This document shows, piece after piece, positions 46,126-55,173 of a DNA stretch of 64,000 bases. The position numbers and the translations under genes are program-made. Where the stretch lies: the NCBI RefSeq assembly GCF_009873495.1, contig NZ_CP046703.1, positions 3,062,501-3,126,500 of the forward strand. Reading direction: 5' to 3'. The notes beneath the pieces were generated by a model. It saw nothing but the letters and a program-made list of their open reading frames with translations, did no database searches and was not told the origin of the DNA. This DNA comes from Nostoc sp. ATCC 53789. GTDB taxonomy: Bacteria; Cyanobacteriota; Cyanobacteriia; Cyanobacteriales; Nostocaceae. How positions within the stretch are numbered: the stretch's first letter is position 1; each line of letters starts with the position of its first letter.

Positions 46126-46396
46126 CACTAGAGCTAGTCACAGAAGATTTGATATTTGCTTGGCTCTGATTTTTTGTAGATGTAGACGAATTTGAAACCT
46201 GGCTATTATCTTTAATTAAACGGCTGTAAGTTCGTTGGGGAATGAAGTGGAGTGGATTGTAACCAACGAAACGCAAAATTAGTACACAAGCCCAGGAATA
46301 TCGACCATCACTAATAGCTTCCATAACTTGCTCTAATTGTTCTGGACTAATGGCTTTGTGAAAATTTTTCCCAGAAGAAGAAATGTGGTAGTTCAT
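46079..46396 (-). CDS. HetP-family protein
   Basis: A 105-residue protein whose core [20 protein letters not shown] then [20 protein letters not shown] and TYSRLIKDN is the HetP domain. HetP and its paralogues control commitment of vegetative cells to heterocyst fate in Anabaena, downstream of HetR. This copy has the full domain at about 16-65, a Ser/Asn-rich linker, and a C-terminal end [14 protein letters not shown] that comes from a dispersed repeat, so the native C-terminus was probably lost. It may be a paralogue rather than HetP itself. No HetR site was identified upstream. Confidence 0.8.
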   Translation of the reverse strand: MNYHISSSGKNFHKAISPEQLEQVMEAISDGRYSWACVLILRFVGYNPLHFIPQRTYSRLIKDNSQVSNSSTSTKNQSQANIKSSVTSSSGFYPTLTLPLERRGN

Positions 46397-47100
46397 AGCT
46401 AACCTGATGTAAGTTATCTAAATCGAGGTGTATCAGTTTATGCCACCATAAGCTGCTGCTTGAATTGGGCTGAGTAGTATGTCTGCAATACAACGACGAC
46501 GGATGATAATTTTAGCAGTGACTGTTTTACCAGCCTTTAATCTGCTTACACATTTGGTTTGATTATGCTAAAACTTGCTGGATTTAACTTATTTATGGAG
46601 TAATTTTCTACTAGCGATCGCTCAAATTTGGCTGTATTGCTTGACCGAGAATAGTGTTTTATGCCTGATTGAGAACTAACTACTATACATAGAATAATCT
46701 GTCTTTGCTGTTACTCTGGCCAAATTGGCAGTTTTTTGAATTGGGCATTGGGTATGGGATCAAACAAAAGCTCTTCTCTGCTCACAAATGACAAATGACT
46801 AACTCCGGATTTCTCACGCATAGTGTAGGCAGGGGAGTGTGCGGGGTCAGATTTCTTCCCCATCCTCCCACACCTCCCACACCTCCCACACCTCCCACGC
46901 TCCTGGATTTCTCACTTGTGAGAAATCCAGGTAACTCCCTCATCCCATAGATTTGAAGTCCTCGCAAGGTTTCATCCCATAGCTAGACGCGCGTGGTCTT
47001 CATAGTTACCTACTATTAGGTGGGAAATGTACCTCACGGAACCGGAGACTGGAAAAAAGAATGAGGTCGTGGACTAGCTAAAGTTTTGGAATTCGTCATC
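46397..47100. other. Gene-free region between HetP-family gene and susA
   Basis: No gene. It includes the fold-back element at 46807-46928 and likely the divergent promoters of the HetP-family gene and susA. GGTAACTCCCTCATCCCATA and further tracts carry no clear regulatory box that I can support. Confidence 0.5.
46807..46928. repeat. Short fold-back element, copy B
   Basis: Perfect 11-bp ends GGATTTCTCAC and GTGAGAAATCC, with GGGGAGTGTGCGGGG near the left and four tandem CCTCCCACA 9-mers on the right. The right end itself is a tight hairpin GGATTTCTCAC-TT-GTGAGAAATCC. Related to the element at 26411-26550. Confidence 0.65.
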
Positions 47101-49518
47101 ATGTATGAACTAGTTCAAGCTGTCTTCAACGGTGATGAAAAAACTGCTCTACATCAGTTAATTTATACGTTGAGTGCTTCAGGTAAGCGTTACTTACTAA
47201 GAAATGAGATTTTGCAAGCTTTTGCCGATTACTGTCATGAATCCCAAAAGCCAGCGTATTTTTACTACTCTTCTTCTATTGGCAAACTGATACAGTACAC
47301 TCACGAAATAATTATCGAAGAGGAAAGTATTTGGTTTGTGATTCGACCCACGATTGCTAACCAGGAAGTTTGGCGATTGACAGCCAATTTGGATAGCTTC
47401 GAGCAGATGACGCAACAAGCGCTATTAGATGTAAGAGATCGCCTAGTCAACCGCTACCAACCCGGTATCCTCGAAATTGACCTCCACCCCTTTTACGAGG
47501 ATTCTCCAAGAATTGACGACCCCAGAAATATTGGTCAAGGTTTAGCCTACCTTAACCGTTACCTGTGCAATCAATTGTTGGCTGACCCCGAATATTGGGT
47601 AGAAATGTTGTTTAAAGCATTACAGGGGCTACAACATGATGGAATTCGGCTGCTGTTGAGCGATCGCATTCCCTCCGGTATTCATTTAGCCAAACAAATT
47701 AAGCTAGCGCTCAAATTGCTGAATGAGCGATCGCCTGATGAACCTTATGAAAAATTCCGCTTAGACCTCCAAGAACTCGGCTTTGAGCCAGGTTGGGGTA
47801 ACACTGCGGCGCGAGTCTCCGAAACCCTAGAACTCCTCGACCGACTCATTTACTCTCCAGAACCGGGCATATTAGAAGCATTTGTCGCCCGCGTCCCCGC
47901 CGTTTTTCGCGTCGTCCTCATTTCCATCCACGGTTGGGTTGGACAGGAAGATGTTTTAGGAAGAGATGAAACACTTAGTCAAGTTATTTACGTCCTCGAA
48001 CAAGCTCGCAGCTTAGAAAACGAACTGCGCGAACAAATCAAACTCGCTGGACTAGACCAGCTAGGTATCAAACCCCATGTAATTATTCTCACCCGACTAA
48101 TTCCTAACTGTGAGGGGACATTTTGCTACCTGCCCCTAGAAAAAGTCGAAGATACTGAAAATGCTTGGATATTGCGCGTTCCTTTTGGTGAATTCAATCC
48201 AGAAATTACTAACAATTGGATTTCTAAATTTGACATTTGGCCTTATTTAGAACAATTTGCTTTAGATGCAGAAAAAGAATTACTAACTCAATTCAAAGGT
48301 AAACCTAATCTTCTTGTTGGCAATTACAGCGACGGTAACTTAGTGGCTTCTCTTTTATCTCGCCGGATGAAAGTTACCCAGTGCAATATTGCCCATTCTT
48401 TAGAAAAGCCTAAATATCTATTTAGTAATTTATATTGGCAAGATTTAGAAAATCAATACCACTTTTCGGCACAATTCACTGCTGATTTAATTAGCATGAA
48501 TGCAGCCGACTTCATCATCACATCCTCCTATCAAGAAATTGTCGGCACACCAGACACCATAGGTCAATACGAATCGTATAAATGCTTTACTATGCCGCAG
48601 TTGTATCACGTAGTTGATGGAATTGATTTGTTTAGTCCCAAATTCAACTTAGTACCACCGGGAGTAAATGAAAGTATTTTCTTTCCTTATAGCCAGAAAG
48701 AAAACCGAGATTCTAACCTTTGTATAGAAATTCACGACCTACTCTTTACCCGCGAAGATCCTCAAATATTAGGTCATTTAGATAGCCCTAATAAGCGACC
48801 AATCTTTTCCGTTAGTTCCATCAGTTCAATCAAAAACCTTGCGGGATTAGCTGAGTGCTTTGGTCAAAGTCAGAGGTTGCAAGAGCATTGCAACTTGATA
48901 CTCTTGAGTAGTAAACTGCATCCTGATGAAGCTACAAACCCAGAAGAAGCAGAAGAAATCCAAAAACTCCACAATATTATTGATGAATATCATCTCCATA
49001 GTAAGATTCGCTGGCTGGGGATGCGTATTCCTAGCAGCAACCTTGGCGAAGCCTACCGAGTAGTTGCAGATTGTCAGGGAATTTCTGTCCACTTTGCCCG
49101 CTTTGAATCCTTTGGACGGAGCATTTTGGAAGCGATGATTTCTGGCTTGCCAACTTTTGCTACTCAATTTGGCGGTTCTTTAGAAATTATCGAAAACCAA
49201 GAGGAGGAATTTAATGTTAATCCTACAGATTTAGGAGAAACAGCAAAGAAAATTTTAGATTTTATTGAACAATGCAATACTCATCCTGAACATTGGTACG
49301 AAGTTTCAGAGTGGATGAGTCAGCGAGTTCATAACCGATACAATTGGCATTTACATAGTAATCAATTACTACTACTGGCAAAAATGTTTACTTTTTGGAA
49401 CTTTGTTGCGCCAGAAAATAACGAAGCCAGAGATCGCTATATGGAAACATTATTCCATCTCATTTATAAACCTAGAGCCGAAAAGATTTTAGAAAAGCAT
49501 ACGGGGGCTAAGTCGTAA
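47101..49518 (+). CDS. susA: Sucrose synthase
   Basis: SusA reversibly splits sucrose with UDP or ADP to give nucleotide-glucose and fructose. In Anabaena-type strains it works mainly in the cleavage direction and feeds glycogen and nitrogen-fixation metabolism. The 805-residue protein starts at 47101 (MYELVQAVFNGDEKTALHQL); the frame opens 5 codons earlier without a better start. The N-terminal regulatory part is about 1-260; the GT-B domain has HGWVGQEDVLGRDETLSQV, VVDGIDLFSPKFNLVPPGVN and the EX7E motif in FARFESFGRSILEAM. It lies 346 bp before the GH65-PGM fusion on the same strand. Confidence 0.96.
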   Translation: MYELVQAVFNGDEKTALHQLIYTLSASGKRYLLRNEILQAFADYCHESQKPAYFYYSSSIGKLIQYTHEIIIEEESIWFVIRPTIANQEVWRLTANLDSFEQMTQQALLDVRDRLVNRYQPGILEIDLHPFYEDSPRIDDPRNIGQGLAYLNRYLCNQLLADPEYWVEMLFKALQGLQHDGIRLLLSDRIPSGIHLAKQIKLALKLLNERSPDEPYEKFRLDLQELGFEPGWGNTAARVSETLELLDRLIYSPEPGILEAFVARVPAVFRVVLISIHGWVGQEDVLGRDETLSQVIYVLEQARSLENELREQIKLAGLDQLGIKPHVIILTRLIPNCEGTFCYLPLEKVEDTENAWILRVPFGEFNPEITNNWISKFDIWPYLEQFALDAEKELLTQFKGKPNLLVGNYSDGNLVASLLSRRMKVTQCNIAHSLEKPKYLFSNLYWQDLENQYHFSAQFTADLISMNAADFIITSSYQEIVGTPDTIGQYESYKCFTMPQLYHVVDGIDLFSPKFNLVPPGVNESIFFPYSQKENRDSNLCIEIHDLLFTREDPQILGHLDSPNKRPIFSVSSISSIKNLAGLAECFGQSQRLQEHCNLILLSSKLHPDEATNPEEAEEIQKLHNIIDEYHLHSKIRWLGMRIPSSNLGEAYRVVADCQGISVHFARFESFGRSILEAMISGLPTFATQFGGSLEIIENQEEEFNVNPTDLGETAKKILDFIEQCNTHPEHWYEVSEWMSQRVHNRYNWHLHSNQLLLLAKMFTFWNFVAPENNEARDRYMETLFHLIYKPRAEKILEKHTGAKS

Positions 49519-49866
49519 TTCGTAATTATGACTAGATGGAGATTTTGAGTCTATAAGGAGGTGTTATACCAATTTTTTATGAAGCTACATAGAATTCGAT
49601 CCCCCCTAGCCCACGCCAGTCGCTCCACTTGGGGAGACCCCAAGACCGCGCTGGCTCCCCTTAATAAGGGGGGAACCGGAAAACATCTATCAAAGTCCCC
49701 CTTTTTAAGGGGGATTTAGGGGGATCAAGATATGTGCAACTTCACATTAAATTGGTATTAGAACTTGAAGCATTAAGCTCAAAGACTTATTCATCAACCT
49801 TTGAATCAAATTTCCCAATTTCCAATTTCCAATTCCCTACTCCCTACTCCCCACTCCCCACTTTAT
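49519..49866. other. Spacer occupied mostly by a MITE
   Basis: No gene. The MITE is at 49567-49757; then tandem TTTCCAATTTCCAATTCC and CTCCCTACTCCCCACTCC tracts (49808-49860) lead to the next start codon. These tracts contain no usual ribosome site. Confidence 0.6.
49567..49757. mobile_element. 191-bp MITE with TTA target duplication and nested repeat
   Basis: Ends TACCAATTT and AAATTGGTA with further imperfect pairing (ATGAAGCTACATA against its partner in TATGTGCAACTTCACAT), flanked by TTA on both sides. Inside are G/C fold-backs (CCCCCTTTTTAAGGGGG-type) and a small dispersed repeat, CACGCCAGTCGCTCCACTTG and on to CCGCGCTGGC (about 49611-49652), inserted into the element. Confidence 0.75.
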
Positions 49867-52800
49867 GCAAACAAAAGACCATTCTCGCCATTTTATTTAC
49901 ACAGACTGGATATTAATCGAAACCCAGTTTGACCCTGAACAATTGCAATCAAAAGAAACCGTCTTTACAATCGGCAATGGATACTTGGGAACAAGAGGTA
50001 GTTTTGAGGAAGGGTATCCTCATTCATTACCAGCTACTTTTATCAACGGTGTCTACGATGATGTACCGGTGGTGTACACGGAACTGGTAAATTGCCCTGA
50101 CTGGCTACCCTTGATAGTAATTGTGAATGGCGATCGCTTCCGTCTCGATCAAGGTGAGATATTGAGCTACGATCGCCAACTCGATCTCCGTCAGGGATTA
50201 GTCATCCGGGCTTTGCGTTGGCGTTCTCCTAGTGGAAACACCATAGACATCAGCTTTGAACGCTTTGCCAGTCTTGCAGATCCGCACGTGTTGGCGCTAC
50301 GCTGCCATTTAACGCCAATAGATTTTGATGGGTTAATCGAAATTCAAGCTAGTATCAACGGCTATCCCGAAAATCAGGGTTTCAATCACTGGGAAGGACT
50401 AGATCAGGGCAAAACTGACCAAGGAATCTGGTTGCAACGCCGCACCCGCCACTCCCGAATTGAACTCGGAATGGCTGCTAAGGTGACAATATTAGGTGCT
50501 GAAGCATCTTTGCAAGTCAATACTGCACCTGGTTATCCAACCTTAAGCAGTAACTTCTTGGCCAAGGCGCAACAGGTCGTAACAGTAGAAAAATTAGTGA
50601 CAATTTTTACCTCGCAGGAGATTGATACCCCAGTCTCAGCCGCTCAAGAAAAACTCGCACAGCTGCCAGACTACGCAACACTACAAAAAGCCAATCAGCA
50701 GGCATGGGATGAGGTTTGGCAGCAAAGTGACATCTTGATTGAGGGGGATAGCACAGCTACTTTTGCTGTTCGCTACAATCTGTTTCAGCTGCTGATTGCT
50801 GGCGCACGCAATGATGATCGGGTGAGCATTCCTGCTAAAACCCTTTCGGGGTTTGGCTATCGCGGTCATATATTTTGGGATACAGAAATTTTTATGCTGC
50901 CTCTATTTATATTTACCCAGCCAGCGATCGCTCGAAACTTACTTACTTACCGTTGGCACACCTTAGCAGGAGCTAGACGCAAAGCGGCCCATTACGGCTA
51001 TAAAGGGGCAATGTTTGCCTGGGAAAGTGCTGATACTGGAGATGAAGTAACACCACGTTGGGCACTCGGAAATGATTTTTATGGTGAAGACGTGCGGATT
51101 TGGTGTCGCGATCGCGAAATTCATATCAATGCAGATATCCCCTACGCCGCTTGGAATTACTGGCAAACCACTGGTGATGATGAGTGGATGCAAAAGTGCG
51201 GCGCAGAGATCATCTTAGATACCGCTATCTTCTGGGCCAGTCGGGTAGAATTCAATCCTGAGCGTCAACAGTATGAAATTCGCGGCGTGATCGGAGTGGA
51301 TGAATACCATGAACTCGTTCACAATAATGCCTTTACAAACCGGATGACACAATGGCATTTAGAGAAAGCGATCGCAGTCTATGATTGGTTGGTTCAAAAA
51401 TTCCCCGAACGAGCCAGAGAATTAGAAGAAAAACTACAACTCACCGTTCAAGAGCGATCGCACTGGCAAGATATTATCAACAAAATATTGTTTCTCTATG
51501 ACCCATCAACAGAACTCATTGAGCAGTGTGAGGGGTTTTTCCAATTAGAAGATATAAATTTAGCAGACTACGAACCACGCGATCGCTCTATGCAACCGAT
51601 CTTGGGTGTTGAGAAAATCAACAAATATCAAGTAATCAAACAACCAGATATATTGATGCTTCTTTATTTAATGCGAGAATCAGCAGATTTTCCCTACAGC
51701 GAAAAAGCATTGCAGGCAAACTGGGATTACTACGCACCCCGTACCGATATTACTTATGGTTCCTCCCTTGGCCCAGCAGTTCACGCCATCTTAGCTTCCG
51801 ATTTGGGCAAATCAACTGAAGCTTACGAAGTGTTTCTGCACGCATTAATGGTGGATCTTGAAGATAACCGAGGTAACACCAGCGATGGAATTCATGGTGC
51901 TAGTGCTGGTGGCATTTGGCAAGCTGTAATTTTTGGATTCGGTGGCATCCAAATCACCGAAAATGGCCCAGTAGCTAACCCCCATCTGCCTGATGGCTGG
52001 ACGCGCCTGAAGTTTAAACTGCATTGGGGCAATAAATGGCACGATTTCGATCTCCGCAAAGGACAAATCCCCCAAGATATAACTCGTCAACTAGAATATC
52101 TCCAACTTTCCCTATCCCCAAATCCCACAAATGAGGCAGGGGGCAGGGGGCAGGGGGCAGAAGGCAAGAGTGATTCTTCTTTATCTGTCTCATCTTCCCC
52201 AATCCCGAATTCCCAGTCCCCCAACATCCAAGGATTCATTTTCGATTTAGATGGTGTGCTGACAGATACAGCAGAACTTCATTATCTAGCTTGGAAGAAG
52301 TTAGCAGATGAAGAGGGGATACCGTTTAATCGGCAGGATAACGAAGCGCTGCGGGGTGTATCTCGTCGTGCTTCCCTCATGCTGATTCTTGGGGATAGAC
52401 CTTATTCGGAAGCACAAATCCAAGAGATGATGGAGCGGAAGAATCGCTACTATGTAGAATTGATTCAAAATATGACATCCAAGGATTTGTTACCAGGTGC
52501 GATCGCCTTTTTGGATGAACTGCGACAAGCTGGGATTAAAATCGGCATTGGTTCAGCCAGCAAAAATGCCCGCACAGTAATCGAGCGATTGGGCATTGCT
52601 GATAAAGTAGATGCGATCGCAGACGGTTATAGTGTACAGCAACCCAAACCAGCACCCGATCTATTTTTGTACTCAGCCAAACAGCTAGGACTTGAACCAG
52701 CACAATCTGTAGTTGTAGAAGATGCCGCAGCAGGCATTGAAGCGGCTCTAGCTGCTGGAATGTGGGCAGTAGGACTTGGCCCCGTTGAACGAGTTGGAGC

Positions 52801-52903
52801 CGCTCATGTTGTCTTACCCAGCCTAGAAGGTATCAAATGGGCAGATTTAAGAGCCAGATTGAGTGACATTGCCAGACAAAAACATTCAGGGACTTCCAAA
52901 TAA
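49865..52903 (+). CDS. GH65 phosphorylase fused to beta-phosphoglucomutase
   Basis: A 1012-residue two-domain enzyme. Residues 1-750 are a glycoside hydrolase family 65 phosphorylase (TIGNGYLGTRGSFEEG, HIFWDTEIFMLP, general acid Glu480 in GVDEYHE, IHGASAGGIWQAV); such enzymes split maltose, trehalose, kojibiose or related glucosides with phosphate to beta-glucose 1-phosphate. Residues 790-1005 are a HAD beta-phosphoglucomutase (nucleophile Asp794 in FDLDGVLTD, GSASKNA, VVEDAAAGIEAA), which turns that product into glucose 6-phosphate. The linker 751-789 is Gly/Ser/Pro-rich and is encoded by heptamer repeats. It follows susA on the same strand. The exact disaccharide cannot be read from the sequence. 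Confidence 0.93.
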   Translation: MQTKDHSRHFIYTDWILIETQFDPEQLQSKETVFTIGNGYLGTRGSFEEGYPHSLPATFINGVYDDVPVVYTELVNCPDWLPLIVIVNGDRFRLDQGEILSYDRQLDLRQGLVIRALRWRSPSGNTIDISFERFASLADPHVLALRCHLTPIDFDGLIEIQASINGYPENQGFNHWEGLDQGKTDQGIWLQRRTRHSRIELGMAAKVTILGAEASLQVNTAPGYPTLSSNFLAKAQQVVTVEKLVTIFTSQEIDTPVSAAQEKLAQLPDYATLQKANQQAWDEVWQQSDILIEGDSTATFAVRYNLFQLLIAGARNDDRVSIPAKTLSGFGYRGHIFWDTEIFMLPLFIFTQPAIARNLLTYRWHTLAGARRKAAHYGYKGAMFAWESADTGDEVTPRWALGNDFYGEDVRIWCRDREIHINADIPYAAWNYWQTTGDDEWMQKCGAEIILDTAIFWASRVEFNPERQQYEIRGVIGVDEYHELVHNNAFTNRMTQWHLEKAIAVYDWLVQKFPERARELEEKLQLTVQERSHWQDIINKILFLYDPSTELIEQCEGFFQLEDINLADYEPRDRSMQPILGVEKINKYQVIKQPDILMLLYLMRESADFPYSEKALQANWDYYAPRTDITYGSSLGPAVHAILASDLGKSTEAYEVFLHALMVDLEDNRGNTSDGIHGASAGGIWQAVIFGFGGIQITENGPVANPHLPDGWTRLKFKLHWGNKWHDFDLRKGQIPQDITRQLEYLQLSLSPNPTNEAGGRGQGAEGKSDSSLSVSSSPIPNSQSPNIQGFIFDLDGVLTDTAELHYLAWKKLADEEGIPFNRQDNEALRGVSRRASLMLILGDRPYSEAQIQEMMERKNRYYVELIQNMTSKDLLPGAIAFLDELRQAGIKIGIGSASKNARTVIERLGIADKVDAIADGYSVQQPKPAPDLFLYSAKQLGLEPAQSVVVEDAAAGIEAALAAGMWAVGLGPVERVGAAHVVLPSLEGIKWADLRARLSDIARQKHSGTSK
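52134..52160 (+). repeat. Heptamer tandem repeat inside a coding region
   Basis: CAGGGGG is repeated three times, encoding GGRGQGAEG in the linker between the GH65 and mutase domains. The following CTTCCCCAATCCCGAATTCC is of the same low-complexity type that usually fills intergenic space. Confidence 0.8.
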
Positions 52904-53032
52904 AATTTATGAAGTGTGATGCGTATGCGTAAAATCCCTTGCGTTTAGACCAGGAGATATAAAGCTAAGATCGTCCAAGAAGGGAATCTAAAATAAAACT
53001 CAACTTTAGATATCCAAATTAGGAGTAAGAGC

Positions 53033-54382
53033 GTGAATTTGGACGATTTAGCCTTACAGATAGAGCTTATGCGTAAGCGCGTCGCCCTTTTGCAACGCCA
53101 GAGTGAACAGCAAAAAGCACAGGAAGATATTGAATTCATCACAGATGTATTCAAGGAACTCTACCTAGCTTTGGAAGAAATGCAAATAGCTAATGAAGAC
53201 TTACAGCAACAGAATGAAGAATTATTTAACGCTCAACAGTCTTTGATAGCACAAGGTCAACGCTACCAAGAATTGTTTGAGGAAGTACCAGATGCCTATT
53301 TGGTAACTGATCCAAGAGGAGTAATTCAGGAAGCTAATTCTGCCGCCCAGAATATGTTGAACATCTCAAAGAATTTCCTGTTGGGCAAACCTTTAGGAAT
53401 TTTTGTGCTTGAGAAAGAACTGATTGCTTTTCATTTGAAACTGACTCATCTGAGCGATCGCGCCGAAACTCCAGACTGGAAAATGCAAGAGTGGGAAGCA
53501 AATATGCGGCCACGTAACAAAACACCCATTGTTGCTGCGATGAAGGTGGCTGCTATCCGTAATCAACAAGGTAACTTAGTTGGTCTGCGTTGGCTATTGC
53601 GCGATATTAGCGAAAGCAAGCGCATTCAAGCCAAGCTGCAATGGGCAGAAGAGGCGATGCGACTAGCGCTTGCCAAAGAAAGAGAGTTTAGTGAACTTAC
53701 ATCCCGATTGCTCACCACCGCCTCTCATGAATTTCGCAACCCTTTGGCTACCATCCACTCTTCGGCAGAACTACTAGAACATTATCGCCATCTATGGAGC
53801 GACGAGCGCCAACAGATTCACCTACGTCGCATTCAAACATCTGTTATGCATATAACCCAGTTGCTGGATGATGTACTGGTGCTGAATCAGGATGAAACAG
53901 GCAAGTTAGAGTTTAATCCAACACCCCTAAATTTGGTCGAATTTTGCCGCGATCTATTAGAAGAATTAGAACAGAGCGATCGCTCCCAACACGCGATCGT
54001 TTTTAGCAGTGAGTGCCAATGTACCTCAGCTAACCTAGACGCTAAACTACTGCGACAAATCTTGAGTAATTTATTCTCGAATTGTCTAAAATACTCTCCC
54101 ATTGGTAGCACAGTTAAGTTTTCTGTAACCACTGCCAACGAGCGAGCTATATTCCAGACTCAAGACTCTGGTATTGGCATTCCTCCTGCTGACATTGAAC
54201 ACATATTTGAACCCTTCCATCGCGCCAGTAATACAGGCAATATCCCAGGAATGGGATTAGGGATGTCCATCGTCAAGCAGGCTGTAGATTTACATGGCGG
54301 CGAGATTATTGTCGAAAGTGCGATCGATGCAGGAACTACCTTTACAGTCATCCTGCCATTTTCGAGAAATTTGTATGTATAG
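53033..54382 (+). CDS. PAS-containing sensor histidine kinase
   Basis: Starts with GTG at 53033, preceded by AGGAG at good spacing. The 449 residues comprise a coiled-coil N-terminus (about 1-75), one PAS domain (76-195, YLVTDPRGVIQEANSAAQNM), HisKA with phospho-acceptor His232 (TTASHEFRNPLATI), and an HATPase domain (LFSNCLKYSP, DSGIGIP, GMGLGMSIV). No membrane segment or receiver domain. Its N-terminal coiled-coil plus PAS is homologous to the PAS1 module of the hybrid kinase at 41249. No response-regulator gene is adjacent. Confidence 0.93.
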   Translation: MNLDDLALQIELMRKRVALLQRQSEQQKAQEDIEFITDVFKELYLALEEMQIANEDLQQQNEELFNAQQSLIAQGQRYQELFEEVPDAYLVTDPRGVIQEANSAAQNMLNISKNFLLGKPLGIFVLEKELIAFHLKLTHLSDRAETPDWKMQEWEANMRPRNKTPIVAAMKVAAIRNQQGNLVGLRWLLRDISESKRIQAKLQWAEEAMRLALAKEREFSELTSRLLTTASHEFRNPLATIHSSAELLEHYRHLWSDERQQIHLRRIQTSVMHITQLLDDVLVLNQDETGKLEFNPTPLNLVEFCRDLLEELEQSDRSQHAIVFSSECQCTSANLDAKLLRQILSNLFSNCLKYSPIGSTVKFSVTTANERAIFQTQDSGIGIPPADIEHIFEPFHRASNTGNIPGMGLGMSIVKQAVDLHGGEIIVESAIDAGTTFTVILPFSRNLYV

Positions 54383-54735
54383 TCGCTTGTACTAGTGCTT
54401 CTTTTTATTTCTTATTAGTTGGCGATTGAATGTTCTTGCCTTCCAATGGATGCATAGACCCCCAATTTCAGGCTAACAAACTCTGACAACATTGGGTTTC
54501 AAGCTAGATATACGAAGCTTTTGAACCACTTTCAACCGAGGAAGACCGTACAATAATTAATCACTTTTATTTATTGAATTCAAAACAAAAAGTAATTGCT
54601 TCTATACTAAAAGGTATTTAAAGTAAAGTTAGCCGGTCAACAATTAGTTGATTGTAAAGTTTTTCTTAACAATAGCTTAGGGAAACAAACTCAAGGACTT
54701 TGTATATTTAAGTGTGAGTTTCAAATATTACGCCT
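54383..54735. other. Spacer upstream of the Rrf2 gene
   Basis: No gene and no clear repeat. AT-rich, with probable promoter elements for the regulator in 54600-54720. No inverted repeat that I would call an operator. Confidence 0.45.
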
Positions 54736-55173
54736 GTGGTAATCTCTAACAAATCAGAATACGCACTTCTAGCCCTGTTAGAGTTAGCAACCTGCTACCC
54801 TAAGGGTGAAGCGCTGCAAATTCGAGAAATAGCGGTCTTACAAGATATACCAAACCGCTATTTGGAACAACTTCTGGCAACATTAAGACGTGGAGGTTTA
54901 ATTAAAAGTATACGCGGAGCCAAAGGTGGCTATGTTTTGGCACGAGACCCTGGAAAGATTACAGTGTTAGATGCTTTTAGCTGCATGGAGGGGTCAGATA
55001 TTGTTGTATCTGATTCTGAGCCGACTCCCAACACGGTAGAAGGTGAGCTAATTCAAGAAGTCTGGCAGGAAGCACGTCAAGCTGCTAACTCCGTTTTGGA
55101 AAAATATACACTCCAAGACCTTTGTGAACGAAGATCGCTAAGAAAGCAGAAGGAACTCATGTATTACATTTAG
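54736..55173 (+). CDS. Rrf2-family transcriptional regulator
   Basis: Starts with GTG at 54736 (MVISNKSEYALLALLELATC). The 145-residue protein has the Rrf2 winged helix: IREIAVLQDIPNRYLEQLLA and LRRGGLIKSIRGAKGGYVLA, then a dimerisation helix (VWQEARQAANSVLEKYTLQD). The three-Cys iron-sulfur motif of IscR and NsrR is missing; only isolated Cys residues (FSCMEG, LCERR) remain. It is therefore more like the CymR/CysR type that senses O-acetylserine or a partner enzyme. No likely target gene is adjacent. Confidence 0.9.
   Translation: MVISNKSEYALLALLELATCYPKGEALQIREIAVLQDIPNRYLEQLLATLRRGGLIKSIRGAKGGYVLARDPGKITVLDAFSCMEGSDIVVSDSEPTPNTVEGELIQEVWQEARQAANSVLEKYTLQDLCERRSLRKQKELMYYI

Noticed and set aside
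46840..46905. Tandem CCTCCCACA units as a CRISPR array
   Set aside because: Units are adjacent without spacers and only 9 bp long.
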